DNA of 64,000 bases from Pseudomonadota bacterium (GTDB taxonomy: Bacteria; Pseudomonadota; Gammaproteobacteria; JAKAQQ01), in NCBI GenBank assembly GCA_021839245.1, contig JAKCBQ010000001.1, positions 137,256 to 201,255 of the forward strand, written 5' to 3'. A program made the position numbers and the translations under genes. Below, in pieces: positions 10,976 to 22,762 of the stretch. How positions within the stretch are numbered: position 1 is the stretch's first letter; the number at the start of each line of letters is the position of its first letter. Below the pieces are notes generated by a model. The model was not told where the DNA came from and did no database searches. It saw nothing but the letters and a program-made list of their open reading frames with translations.

Positions 10976-11761
10976 CTACGAGCGACGGGATTTCAGGCGC
11001 TCGACAAACGCGGCAAGCGCTCGGCGGGTCTCTGGGGCAAACCAAAAATCGCTCAGGGCCTCGAGGTCTTCGCTCTCGGCCCGACGGGCGAGTTCGAGAA
11101 GATCGCGACGGGCGGCCTGCCGCGTGGACTCACGGGCGGGCCCGCGCAGGCGGCGGGCCGTCACCCGCCAGCGGGTCAGACGTTCGTCCCAGAGTTCGGG
11201 CGGGACGACTTCGTCGACGAGCCCCACCGCCAGAGCCTCCGTGGGCTCGAGAAGCCGACCCTCGATCAGGAGCGCACCGGCCGTGCGGACACCCACCACC
11301 CGTTGGAAGAGAGTCACGATGAGCGGCGGGACCGCAAGACCCACGTCGACCTCGTTGAGGCCGATCCGGTAAGGGCCCGAGCAGAAGAAGCGCTGATCGG
11401 CCGGAAGCGTGAGGACCGTGCCTCCGGCCGGACAGTGACCGTTCACGGCGGCGAGGACCGGCCGCGGGTGACGGATCAGGCGGACAAGCACACGGTGAAG
11501 GAGGCCCCAGAAGCGGGTGATCTCCTCGCGCGAGTACGTGAGGAGCGTCGGAAGATCGAGTCCTGCGGAAAAAAGGCCCGGACGCCCGGTGAGGATGAGA
11601 CCGGCGAGATTCTCCTCCTGGGCCGCCCGTGCGAGGGCGTCGTCCAGGCACTCGAGAAACCCGAGATCGAGGGCGTTGACGGGCGGGCGCTCAAGGGTGA
11701 GGATGCGAACATCCTCAAGCGTGGCTTCCATCACCCCGCGGGCCTGCCCCTCGCCGTTCAC
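10976..11761 (-). CDS. Enoyl-CoA hydratase/isomerase family protein, ECI1-like
   Basis: Crotonase-fold enzyme of 261 residues. Seen: RPPVNALD near the N-terminus, FSAGLDLPTLL (oxyanion strand), AAVNGHCPAGGTVLTLPADQRFF, and GPYRIGLNEVDVGLAVPP with the Glu of GLNE. The combination SAGLDL, NGHCPAGG and IGLNE is that of mitochondrial-type delta3-delta2-enoyl-CoA isomerase rather than classical hydratase. The ATG at 11761 overlaps the ftsB stop as ATGA, so it is the last gene of pyrG-kdsA-ftsB. No other fatty-acid gene lies nearby, and its substrate is unknown. Confidence 0.8.
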   Translation of the reverse strand: MNGEGQARGVMEATLEDVRILTLERPPVNALDLGFLECLDDALARAAQEENLAGLILTGRPGLFSAGLDLPTLLTYSREEITRFWGLLHRVLVRLIRHPRPVLAAVNGHCPAGGTVLTLPADQRFFCSGPYRIGLNEVDVGLAVPPLIVTLFQRVVGVRTAGALLIEGRLLEPTEALAVGLVDEVVPPELWDERLTRWRVTARRLRGPARESTRQAARRDLLELARRAESEDLEALSDFWFAPETRRALAAFVERLKSRRS

Positions 11762-12152
11762 GAACGCGTCCCTCGTGAGGTGGAAGGCCGTGTGTGGGCG
11801 GGGCGGACCGTGTGCCGGGAGTGCTGGCCGGAGGGTCCCTGAGGAGTGGAATCGTCGATCATCACTTGATAGAAGCTTTCGCCCGGACGGACATAACCGA
11901 GATTGTAGCGAACGGCGGCGGCGAGCGCCCCTCGCCCGCGTTCAAGGTTGCGAACGTCGGCATGCAGGAGATCGTCGCGAAAACGGTCGACCCTGAGACG
12001 CACCTCGAGCCTGTGGATCCTTCGTGCGATCCGCTGGTTTGCGGCCACGCTGTCGCGCGACCACCAGATTTGGCGCTGGAGGAGCCCGAGGAGCGCAAGG
12101 AGGACCACGGCAAGAGAGAGCTCAAGCCGACGGGGTCCACGGGGCGATCCGC

Positions 12153-12156
<4 letters not shown>
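11758..12156 (-). CDS. ftsB: Cell division protein FtsB
   Basis: Bitopic inner-membrane divisome protein that pairs with FtsL and FtsQ. The 132-residue product has a short cytoplasmic tail, one membrane span (about 13-29, [18 protein letters not shown]), a periplasmic coiled coil (about 35-70) and the family end motif [17 protein letters not shown], matching E. coli ELGMIKPGETFYR. A 30-residue polar tail follows that E. coli lacks (103 residues). It overlaps kdsA upstream and the enoyl-CoA isomerase downstream by four bases each. The usual neighbours eno and ispD are absent. Confidence 0.85.
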
Positions 12157-14668
<2,512 letters not shown>

Positions 14669-14744
14669 CTACCAAATCGTCCCGCCGAAGGCAAGCCCCC
14701 CTCGAACGCCGCGGGAGCCGAACGCGGTCCGGAGACCTTAGCCC

Positions 14745-15194
14745 ATGCTGATCGCTGCCGTTCTCGTGACCGTGCATCTCCTCGCCCTTCTCACCTGCAT
14801 CGTCTTTCTGGCCGGGCGAAGCGCGCTTCTCCGTCCTGAGGTCGGAGAGGCACGCCGCTCGTTCGGGCCGCTTTTGCGGCGTCTCGACCGCATCTACTGG
14901 GCGGCGCTCCTCACTCTTGGCGCGAGCGGCATCCTCCTCATCCTCTTTGGCCCCTACGGGCCGGCCTACTACGGACGCAACATCCTCCTCGTGCTCATGG
15001 CTGTCGGCTGGCTGGCTCTTCTGCTCCAGGCCGCCTTCGCGACCCACCGATTGGGCAAGATCATGCACGGAGGAATCGGGAGTGACGAGGCGTCTTTCAC
15101 ACGCTTGCGCTCTTCCCTGATGGCTCAGGGACATCTTTTCGGGCTCATTGTGATCTTCGGTGTTTTCTTGGCAATGGGTTACGGGAGACTCTGA
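14745..15194 (+). CDS. DUF2214-like four-span membrane protein
   Basis: Product of 149 residues, almost wholly hydrophobic with four predicted spans at about 3-25, 50-70, 80-100 and 125-146, separated by a basic loop with LGKIMHGG. The pattern resembles the DUF2214 predicted membrane proteins, but this is by eye and tentative; function unknown. GGAGA lies eight bases before the ATG. It stands alone, divergent from pyrG and convergent with the glycosyltransferase across an AT-rich tract. Confidence 0.6.
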   Translation: MLIAAVLVTVHLLALLTCIVFLAGRSALLRPEVGEARRSFGPLLRRLDRIYWAALLTLGASGILLILFGPYGPAYYGRNILLVLMAVGWLALLLQAAFATHRLGKIMHGGIGSDEASFTRLRSSLMAQGHLFGLIVIFGVFLAMGYGRL

Positions 15195-15219
15195 AAAGAG
15201 TCCACACTTCTCAGAGCAA

Positions 15220-15345
15220 CCGGAGCTGTGGCCGAGAAGATATAAGAAGATTCCCTTAAATATATCTTAAAGTCTTGATATAAAAAATAATTTAAAATCT
15301 ACTGATTAAAGGGGTCGATTCTAAGTTGATTCTCTAAGTTATCAT
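15220..15345. other. AT-rich intergenic tract
   Basis: Between the convergent genes at 14745 and 15334 lies a markedly AT-rich stretch with near-repeats such as ATATAAGAAG and TTGATATAAAAAATAATT, in contrast with the GC-rich surroundings. No gene or clear terminator hairpin is visible. It could hold terminator sequence, a nucleoid-protein (xenogeneic silencer) binding region or the edge of an acquired segment. Confidence 0.5.
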
Positions 15346-16482
15346 GGCATCATTCTGAAAATCTTCAAGATAAAGACCCGCTACCTTGTTGATATCCCAA
15401 TTTCCCAGAACCCTCTCCCGCGCCCTTATGGCCAACGAGGCTCCTGTCTCAGGATGATCCACAAGGCAAGCAATCCGCTCGGCAAGTTCCGTGGCGGAGC
15501 CCGGGCTGTAGAGGAGCCCGTCGCGGCCGTCGGTCACGATGTCGAGAACCCCGGCGGCAGCGGCGGCGATCACAGGCCGACGCATCGCCATCGCCTCGAC
15601 GAGAGCGAGACCGAAGGCTTCAACGTGCGAGGGAAAGACGAAAACGTCAAAAGCGGCGTAAAACTCCTCCGGTCGCTCGGTCGCGGGATGCCACGACACT
15701 CGCGGTCCAAGAGCGCGTACACGACGGAGAAGTTCCGCCTCAAGAGCCTGTTCCGACGCGTCCCGGCCGGCTGAGCCCACGAACGAAAACCGAATCCGCG
15801 GATGCGTGGGAAGAAGGTGCGAAGCCGCCTCGAGAAGGTCCGCCTGGCCTTTGTGCGCCGTCACCCGCCCGAGCATGCCGATGACGAAATCCGACGGCGC
15901 CCAGCCGAGACGCGCGCGGACCTCCGCACGATCGACCCGGGCGGGATCGAAACGTCCGGTGTCGATACCCGGCGGGCGGACGAAGATTCTCTCCGGCGGA
16001 AGCGGCAGAACACGGCGGGCCTCCTCCGCGACATGGCGCGAGATTGCGTAGAAACGCCGCACACGCCCGTAGATCCAGCGGTGCCAGGGGTCGTGGCGGA
16101 CGTGCCGAAGCCCCATATGACGGGTGACGTAAAGAGCACTCCCCGTTCGGGCCATCACGAGGGCCGGAACGAGCACCCGAAGATCGCGTCCCTCATGGAC
16201 GTGCAGGAACGAGGGCCGCGCCCGACGAAGCTCACGGGCAAGCGCGAGAACACTGCCGGCTGCATCCGCTCTCCGGCGGGGAAGCAAGGGGTGAGAATCG
16301 AGACCCGCTTCTTGCGCCCGCCACGTCAGTGGGGTCTCGGGCTGGACCAGAAGAGCCGTCGCCACTCCCCGGCGGCGGTAGGCTTCGGCCAAAAGAAGAA
16401 CTTCCCCTTCAAGCCCGCCCCAACCGCTCGCCCCACAACTCAGAAGCACACGCTCGGGTCTCGGAGAGGACGGGGATCTCAC
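15334..16482 (-). CDS. Glycosyltransferase family 4 protein
   Basis: Retaining GT-B glycosyltransferase of 382 residues. The N-terminal Rossmann part has SCGASGWGGLEGEVLLLAE and FLHVHEGRDLRVLVPAL; the C-terminal half has the GT4 core: IGMLGRVTAHKGQADLLEA, VSWHP, and FVFPSHVEAFGLALVEAMAMRRPVIA with the E-x7-E motif (EAFGLALVE). This layout is common in LPS-core and capsule transferases; donor and acceptor cannot be told. The GTG at 16482 is used; no good SD is visible. It is isolated from other polysaccharide genes, and its C-terminal codons run into the AT-rich tract. Confidence 0.87.
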   Translation of the reverse strand: MRSPSSPRPERVLLSCGASGWGGLEGEVLLLAEAYRRRGVATALLVQPETPLTWRAQEAGLDSHPLLPRRRADAAGSVLALARELRRARPSFLHVHEGRDLRVLVPALVMARTGSALYVTRHMGLRHVRHDPWHRWIYGRVRRFYAISRHVAEEARRVLPLPPERIFVRPPGIDTGRFDPARVDRAEVRARLGWAPSDFVIGMLGRVTAHKGQADLLEAASHLLPTHPRIRFSFVGSAGRDASEQALEAELLRRVRALGPRVSWHPATERPEEFYAAFDVFVFPSHVEAFGLALVEAMAMRRPVIAAAAAGVLDIVTDGRDGLLYSPGSATELAERIACLVDHPETGASLAIRARERVLGNWDINKVAGLYLEDFQNDAMIT

Positions 16483-16805
16483 AGGTGTGGATCTGCCGAG
16501 ATTTTGATTCCCATCTCGAGACCCTCCGAACGGACTGCCCTCTCACGATTTGATATTAGCCGAACCTGACGACCCGAAAAACTTGGAGGACGGGCTCAAG
16601 TATCTGGGGGCATCGATCCCGACGCCTGGGGCCGATGCTGACAGAGACAGACTCCATGTGAGCCGCAGCATTCGGGCCTGAACAGCAGAAGGCTCACCGA
16701 AGAGCGAAGCGTTGGCATGGGGGCGTCACGGCCCTAGGGGAATCCTGCCGACTAAATCTCGATCTCATCGAAACGTTGCGAGAAATACCTGGTCCCGGCG
16801 CCTGT
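16483..16805. other. Intergenic, no gene seen
   Basis: 323 bp upstream of the glycosyltransferase and downstream of the decarboxylase. Only short open stretches occur, none with an SD or recognisable domain. It should contain the glycosyltransferase promoter and the decarboxylase terminator, but I cannot place either convincingly. Confidence 0.4.
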
Positions 16806-18743
16806 TCAGACGGCGGGCGTGTCGAGCGGTCGCGACAAGACGCTGCGCGTGTGGCGGGCGAGAAACTCGAAATAGCGGTCGATGTAGCTGATGTCGTTTT
16901 CGGTGTCAATCAAAAACGGATTCATGAGTGTATGCCGCAGAATCATCAAGCGATCGGCGCGGTCATTGTCGTCGCGAAGCGTCGAGGGATCCAGACCGAG
17001 CATGTCGAGGACCTGCCGGGTATCGGCCTCGCCGAGGCTCTGCGGGTGCAGGCTGGTGACGGAATTTAAAAACTCGCGTGTCGGGAGAGGCTGCTCGGGA
17101 GAGCCACGAAACTCACCGTGCAATCCGCGGACGAACTGGTTCATCACGGCCACATCGCGGTTCCCGGCAGGATTGAGAGCCAAACAGACCAGATTGCTGT
17201 CCGGTGGGTAAGGGATGCACACGTTCAAAAGCCCGTGCATCTCCTCCGCGAAACGGGCGGCTCGCTTGGTGAAAGCTTCGGTGGACAAAATGGTCTGGCG
17301 GACCAACCGGCCGAAGTGGGCGTGATCCAAAGGCAGCACGCGGTGCGTCACATACACCGCCGCCGCCGCGGCACCTGATTTGGATCCTTCCAAAATGTAC
17401 CGACCGAGCTTGCGGAAATGAGCGAAATAGTCCCCCTCGTCGGAACCACTGAAAACGTAATCGGCCTCCTCGGCCAACAACGCCATCCCTCGGTGGTCGC
17501 GGCAGACGAAAGCGCCGGTGCCGTACGGCAGATACCCCAGCTTGTGCGGATCGACGGTGACCGAATCGGCTCCACCCAGAGCGGATATCGCGGCGTAAGT
17601 CGCTTCGCTGGGGAAGGTCTCGAACTCACGGCGTACGTCCGCAAAAGGGCGCAGGCGTCCGTCAGACTCACGGAACAGGGTGGCGAGATAACCGCCCCAG
17701 GCTGCGTCCACATGGACCCCAAAGCCGTAACCCTCACGTGCATGACGGTCACGTAAAGCCAGAATGCCGTCGATCGGGTCAATGGTCCCAAATTCGGTGG
17801 TACCGAACACGCCAACAGTCTGCAGGACCGACCGCTCGCTCTCTCGGAGGCTCCGCAAGACAGACTCCAACCCCTCGAGATCGAGACGCATACCACGTTC
17901 CGGCAGAAGAATTAATTGCTCACGACCCAAACCGAGCAGCTTCACCGCCTTGCTCCACGAATAATGGGCGGTCACGGGAGCCAGGACGACCGGTGGACGC
18001 ACCTGCGGGTGCCGCGCAAAAAATGCGACGTGACCGAGATGCTCAATGCGCTCGACGCGAACCCGATCGCGCCAGTATCGTCGTTCTGCCGGTGTCAGCT
18101 TGCTCGTCCATCGGCACCATGAATCGAACAACGAAACACTTTCCGCCGGGGTGAGATTGAAAGCCGCCCAGTCGTCCGGCGGCAAATCGAGGGCCGATGG
18201 CGCCGCGGCACGCAGTGCCAACGGAAACGCCTTGAGCGCCAGAGCCAAGCGCAGGGCTTGATAATTGGCGAGCGTCCCGCCGGAAGTGAGGTAACCGAAC
18301 GCACAGTCCGGGCGCGACGGGTCGGCCGGGTAACCCAACATTTGGGCGAGCTGCAACCCGGCGTGGATCTCCATGTTTATCGTGACCGGCGCCGCTTCTT
18401 CGGTGACATTGTTGGGGTTATACGGTATCGTCAACATCAGGGCCGCGAGACCGGGCAGCAGAAGATCCGACACCATATGCCCGAGATAGCGCGGGCTGTG
18501 GAAGGGAACCGAACGTTTCAAAGATGCGGACAGCGCATGCAACTCGTGCCGCAAGCGCGCTTCAAAGGCCAGGAACTCCGGTTGCTGCGCAGCACGGGTG
18601 GGGATCGCCGGGGGATCCTCCGGATGGACGTTACGACGCCAATAGACGTGGTCGCGCAAAAAATCGGTATGCAGTTTGATCAATAAATCGTCGTTCTCGC
18701 CGTAAGGACCAAGAAAATAGGGGTACAGGTTGGAATCGACCAT
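16806..18743 (-). CDS. PLP-dependent group II decarboxylase, tyrosine decarboxylase-like
   Basis: Aromatic or related amino acid decarboxylase of about 645 residues, the long form seen in enterococcal tyrosine decarboxylase. Seen: PRYLGHMVSD and the NNVTEEAAP segment near the N-terminus, GYLTSGGTLANYQALR (cofactor phosphate), FGVHVDAAWGGY with the Asp that binds the PLP ring, and SVTVDPHKLGYLPYG with the Schiff-base Lys at about 401. YILEGSKSGAAAAAVY also matches the tyrosine decarboxylase group. Substrate is inferred from overall layout only. The ATG at 18743 (MVDSNLYPYF) is preferred to the GTG four codons upstream. No amine/amino-acid antiporter lies next to it, unlike the bacterial tdc cluster. 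Confidence 0.82.
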   Translation of the reverse strand: MVDSNLYPYFLGPYGENDDLLIKLHTDFLRDHVYWRRNVHPEDPPAIPTRAAQQPEFLAFEARLRHELHALSASLKRSVPFHSPRYLGHMVSDLLLPGLAALMLTIPYNPNNVTEEAAPVTINMEIHAGLQLAQMLGYPADPSRPDCAFGYLTSGGTLANYQALRLALALKAFPLALRAAAPSALDLPPDDWAAFNLTPAESVSLFDSWCRWTSKLTPAERRYWRDRVRVERIEHLGHVAFFARHPQVRPPVVLAPVTAHYSWSKAVKLLGLGREQLILLPERGMRLDLEGLESVLRSLRESERSVLQTVGVFGTTEFGTIDPIDGILALRDRHAREGYGFGVHVDAAWGGYLATLFRESDGRLRPFADVRREFETFPSEATYAAISALGGADSVTVDPHKLGYLPYGTGAFVCRDHRGMALLAEEADYVFSGSDEGDYFAHFRKLGRYILEGSKSGAAAAAVYVTHRVLPLDHAHFGRLVRQTILSTEAFTKRAARFAEEMHGLLNVCIPYPPDSNLVCLALNPAGNRDVAVMNQFVRGLHGEFRGSPEQPLPTREFLNSVTSLHPQSLGEADTRQVLDMLGLDPSTLRDDNDRADRLMILRHTLMNPFLIDTENDISYIDRYFEFLARHTRSVLSRPLDTPAV

Positions 18744-19076
18744 GGTGAATAACACGCGACGCGAGAATGAGCTGCACGGGGAAGCCGTGGGGAGATGTGC
18801 CGAACCCGAGTTCGTGACCTCCGCGACCAGGAGCCGTGAGCCGACGACTCTCTCTACCTATGTTGGAGATCTAGGGATAGGATACTGTGTTTGTTAATAG
18901 ACGTAATCGAAATTCATAGGCGTTCCATCGCCGAAAGCCCGGCGGATCATTCTTCGTACAGGATTCACCCACGGGGGCCCTTCCGGCAAGGGTTCTAACC
19001 GCGCATCAAGAATCCCTCTGCGTTGGGTCGATCCGACCGCCGGGACAATCTGCCCGATCCGCGGACTGTGGCCCGG
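18744..19076. other. Intergenic, partly AT-rich, no gene seen
   Basis: 333 bp upstream of the decarboxylase. The part at about 18850-18920 is AT-richer than its surroundings and is the likely promoter region, but no clean -35/-10 pair stands out. No coding potential recognised. Confidence 0.4.
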
Positions 19077-20057
19077 TCACGAGAGAGGAAGCGGGGTTCC
19101 GTTGAGACGGTGCCATTCACGGATCCCCTCCCAAATTTCTTCAGCCGTCTCCGCGTACCAGAAGAGCTCACGATCTTCAGGATCGATCACCCCCTCATCG
19201 GCCAGGAAATCCATATTCAGCGCTTGACTCCAATACGACCGACTCACCAGGACAACGGGAACCGGCGGCATCACCCGAGTCTGGATCAGCTCGAGCGTCT
19301 CAAAAAGTTCGTCGCACGTCCCGTACCCTCCGGGGAAGACGACGAGCGCCCGGGCGCGCAGGAGAAAATGCAGTTTCCGGACGGCGAAATAATGGAATAG
19401 AAAACAGAGATCCGGTTGAATGTAGGGGTTGGGATACTGTTCATGCGGCAGGGTGATGTTGAGTCCGATCGACGGAACGCCGACGTCGAAACTTCCCCGG
19501 TTGGCCGCCTCCATGATCCCGGGACCTCCTCCGGTCATGATCCAAAGGCGCGGGGTCGGCAAGTTTTTTTGCGAACGGGCCACGAGTCGGGCAAAATCTC
19601 GAGCCGTTTCGTAATAGTGACTCTTGGCCGCAAGCCGTTCGGCCACCGCGACGGCTCTCTGGAGTTCGGGATCTTCCGGATGCTCCCGAGCCGCCTCCCG
19701 CGCTTTGAGGAGGCGGGCTTGGGCCACCCGCGGTTCGCGTAAACGTGTGCTTCCAAACATGACGATCGTCGATTCCACGCCGGCCCGACGAAGGGCCGTC
19801 TCGGCCTTGTCGTAATCGAGCATCAGACGGACACCGCGACTGTCGGGTCCGGCCAGAAAATCGAGATCACGGTGGGCTTCGCGATAGGTCGGACTCTTGA
19901 AAATCGCAGCTTGCAGCGTGGCCGCCTCCGGATCCTCGTGAGGATCCTTGGGGAATCGGTTCGGCAACGGCACCCGGCGAACCGTCGGATGAGGCGGTGG
20001 CGACACCTTTTCGAGTGGAGACGGAGCCGCGTCCGAAGGAGCCGGAGAATCAGACAT
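19077..20057 (-). CDS. LOG family protein (TIGR00730-type nucleotide N-glycosidase)
   Basis: Lysine-decarboxylase-like Rossmann protein; characterised members release ribose-5-phosphate from nucleotides (for example cytokinin riboside monophosphates or AMP). Seen: IVMFGSTR, RLWIMTGGGPGIMEAANRG, and LVVFPGGYGTCDELFETLEL, the paired LOG motifs GGGxGxMEA and PGGxGTxxE. The N-terminal 80 residues are Pro-rich and not part of the core. The ATG at 20057 has GGGAGG just upstream and is preferred to a GTG at 20108 without SD. It is divergent from the P-type ATPase gene. Confidence 0.85.
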   Translation of the reverse strand: MSDSPAPSDAAPSPLEKVSPPPHPTVRRVPLPNRFPKDPHEDPEAATLQAAIFKSPTYREAHRDLDFLAGPDSRGVRLMLDYDKAETALRRAGVESTIVMFGSTRLREPRVAQARLLKAREAAREHPEDPELQRAVAVAERLAAKSHYYETARDFARLVARSQKNLPTPRLWIMTGGGPGIMEAANRGSFDVGVPSIGLNITLPHEQYPNPYIQPDLCFLFHYFAVRKLHFLLRARALVVFPGGYGTCDELFETLELIQTRVMPPVPVVLVSRSYWSQALNMDFLADEGVIDPEDRELFWYAETAEEIWEGIREWHRLNGTPLPLS

Positions 20058-20313
20058 GGAGGACCTCCCGAAAATCCAACCGAGGACCCTGAGGGAGAGC
20101 CGCGCCACGAACTAGAGGGCGAGACGAAGCTCTTTCAGGGCTGTTCAATTCCTGTGGCTATGATAATAAGGTCTTGTGCGCAATTCGTCCCACGACCCCG
20201 GAGGACGAGCGACAGGGGAGCCTGAGATCGCCCGTTTCCTTCCCGCGCCGCGCGAATCCGTGCGAGTGGATCCCTTCAACCACGATCGAGTCTCCGACCC
20301 GGCGAGGACACCC

Positions 20314-22674
20314 ATGACCGCTCCTTCCTCCCCTCCTCCCTCCTCTTCGGAGACGTCACCTTCCGCGACCGGACTCACGAGCGAGGCGGCCGAGGCCCGG
20401 CTTCATCGTTACGGTCCCAACAGCATCGAGGACAAACCTGTCCCCTTCTGGAAACAACTCCGCGCCAAGTTCTGGGGGCCGGTTCCTTGGATGCTCGAGA
20501 TCGTGATCGCGCTCCAGCTTTTTCTGGGACGCGGTCTCGAGGCGATCATCATCGCGGCTCTCCTGATTTTCAATGCGGTTGTCGCCTTCATCCAAGAGCA
20601 CCGGGCTCAAGACGCACTCGCTCTCCTCAAAAAGAAGCTTCACGTCGGCGCCCGGGTGTTTCGCGACGGCCAATGGTGCGTGATCCCCGCGGAAAATCTC
20701 GTTCCCGACGATCTCGTACACGTCCGCGCCGGCGACTTCGTGCCGGCCGATCTCGAGATCTCCGACGGCCGCGTCAACCTTGACCAGGCTGCACTCACCG
20801 GGGAATCCCTGCCCATTGAGGCCGACATCGGCAAGCCCGCCTACACGGGATCGATCGTTCTCCAGGGCGAAGCCACGGGTCGGGTCACCGCAACGGGGGC
20901 GCGCACCTATTTCGGCCGCACCGCCGAACTCGTCCGTACCTCCAATCCCCCGAGTCATATGCAACAAACGATTTTTGCCATCGTCCGTTGGTTGGTCGTG
21001 TTCGACGTCCTGCTCGTCGCTTGCGTCCTCCTCTACGCTCTCCTGCACCATTTCCCCTGGACCGACACCGCTCTTTTCTCTCTGATGTTGCTCGTGGTCT
21101 CGATCCCTGTCGCACTCCCGGCCACCTACACACTGGCCACCGCCATCGGAAGCATGACCCTGGCCCACCGGGGCGTGTTGGTGACACGACTACCGGCCAT
21201 TGAAGAAGCCGCGGCCATGGACGCTCTCGTCTCGGACAAAACCGGAACCTTGACACAAAACAGTCTCGTTCTGTCCGCGGTCCGCCCCTTGGGCGCCGCC
21301 ACCGAAGAAGAGGTCCTGCGCGGCGCAACCCTGGCCAGCAACGAAGCCACTCAAGATGCGCTCGATCTCGCCATTCTGGCCGGCGCACGAGCACGCGGCG
21401 TCCTCGACGGCCTCCCCCCGCAGACGCAATTCGTCCCTTTCGATCCCACGACGCGGAGAAGCGAAGGGGTGTATCTCGTCGAAGGCCACACGTGGCGGGC
21501 GGTCAAGGGAGCCCGCACCGCCGTCCTCCCCCTCTGTCACCTCGACCCCCCGTCGCAGAAAGCCTGCGAGGCGGCCGAGGAGGAGCTGGCGTCGCAAGGG
21601 GCCCGTGTCCTCGCCGTGGCATCGGGTGCCGGAGACGACCTCAAACTCCTCGGCCTCGTGGGACTCGCGGACCCCATCCGCCCCGAAGCCGTCGACATCG
21701 TCCGCCGCCTCAAGGATCTCGGAATACGTGTGCGGATGGCCACGGGCGATGCCCTCGAAACGGCGAAGGCCATCGGGACTCGCCTGGGCTTGGGTCAACG
21801 GGTGTGTCGTGTCCGTGACGACGATCTCGGTCACGTCGAAGACTGCGACCTCTTCGCGCGTGTCCTGCCTCAGGAAAAGCACGCCATCGTTCGCGCCCTC
21901 CAGGCCGCAGGGCATGTCACCGGCATGACCGGCGACGGCGTCAACGATGCCCCGGCACTCCGGCAAGCGGAACTGGGGATCGCCGTCTCGACGGCCACCG
22001 ATGTGGCCAAGGCGGCCGCCGGTGTCGTCCTGACCGATCCCGGACTGGGCGGTGTACTCACCGCCGTTCAGACAGGACGGGAAATTCATCGGCGCATGCT
22101 CACCTACATCCTCAACAAGATCCTGCGCGTCCTGGTGATCGTCGTCTTCCTGACCGCGGGCGTTCTCCTGACCGGCCGTTTCCTGTTGACGTCGACACTC
22201 CTCGTCCTCATGATTTTCGCCAACGATTTCGCCACGATGAGCATCGCCACCGACAGTGTGCGTCCCTCGTCGCGTCCCCAGCGCTGGGAAATCCGCCATC
22301 TCTTGGGCTCGGCGACAATCTTTGCCGTCCTCACGCTCGCGTTTTGTGCCGCGAGCTATCTCTGGGCCAAAGACGTCGGGCTCTCTCACGCCCAGCTGCA
22401 AACCGTCGTGCTGCTTATCCTTGTCTTCACCAACCAGACGAGTCTTTACGTCCTGCGCGGGGACGGGCCTTTCTGGCAGGTCCGTCCGTCACGCTGGCTT
22501 CTGGCTTCGAGCATCGGAGACATTGGAGTGGTGAGTCTTCTGGCCCGCGCCGGCATCTTCATGGCTTCTCTGAGCTGGGCTTTTATCCTGGCTATCCTTG
22601 TCATCAGCGTTGTGCTCGCCTTGATCATGGATTTCTCCAAGCGCTTTATCTTTTCCCGGTTCTCGATCGCTTGA
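20314..22674 (+). CDS. P-type ATPase, plasma-membrane proton-pump type (P3A)
   Basis: ATP-driven ion pump of 786 residues. Seen: cation-ATPase N-terminal segment (GLTSEAAEARLHRYGPN), an A domain with TGES (162-165), phosphorylation motif DKTGTLT at Asp-308, and hinge GDGVNDAPAL from about 540; hydrophobic spans near 50-95, 225-285 and six more toward the C-terminus. The compact N domain and PVPWMLEIV in span 1 resemble fungal/plant PMA-type H+-ATPases and their prokaryotic relatives. H+ export would suit an acidic habitat, but ion specificity is inferred. The ATG at 20314 has GAGGA five bases upstream; a GTG at 20176 would add 46 residues without family resemblance. Confidence 0.88.
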   Translation: MTAPSSPPPSSSETSPSATGLTSEAAEARLHRYGPNSIEDKPVPFWKQLRAKFWGPVPWMLEIVIALQLFLGRGLEAIIIAALLIFNAVVAFIQEHRAQDALALLKKKLHVGARVFRDGQWCVIPAENLVPDDLVHVRAGDFVPADLEISDGRVNLDQAALTGESLPIEADIGKPAYTGSIVLQGEATGRVTATGARTYFGRTAELVRTSNPPSHMQQTIFAIVRWLVVFDVLLVACVLLYALLHHFPWTDTALFSLMLLVVSIPVALPATYTLATAIGSMTLAHRGVLVTRLPAIEEAAAMDALVSDKTGTLTQNSLVLSAVRPLGAATEEEVLRGATLASNEATQDALDLAILAGARARGVLDGLPPQTQFVPFDPTTRRSEGVYLVEGHTWRAVKGARTAVLPLCHLDPPSQKACEAAEEELASQGARVLAVASGAGDDLKLLGLVGLADPIRPEAVDIVRRLKDLGIRVRMATGDALETAKAIGTRLGLGQRVCRVRDDDLGHVEDCDLFARVLPQEKHAIVRALQAAGHVTGMTGDGVNDAPALRQAELGIAVSTATDVAKAAAGVVLTDPGLGGVLTAVQTGREIHRRMLTYILNKILRVLVIVVFLTAGVLLTGRFLLTSTLLVLMIFANDFATMSIATDSVRPSSRPQRWEIRHLLGSATIFAVLTLAFCAASYLWAKDVGLSHAQLQTVVLLILVFTNQTSLYVLRGDGPFWQVRPSRWLLASSIGDIGVVSLLARAGIFMASLSWAFILAILVISVVLALIMDFSKRFIFSRFSIA

Positions 22675-22762
22675 GGAAGCGTACACAACAGGCCGTTTCC
22701 CGAGTAGAGAGTCCGCCCTCCCCACCAGCGGAGACGCCACACCGGAAACGTGAGAGCTCCGT

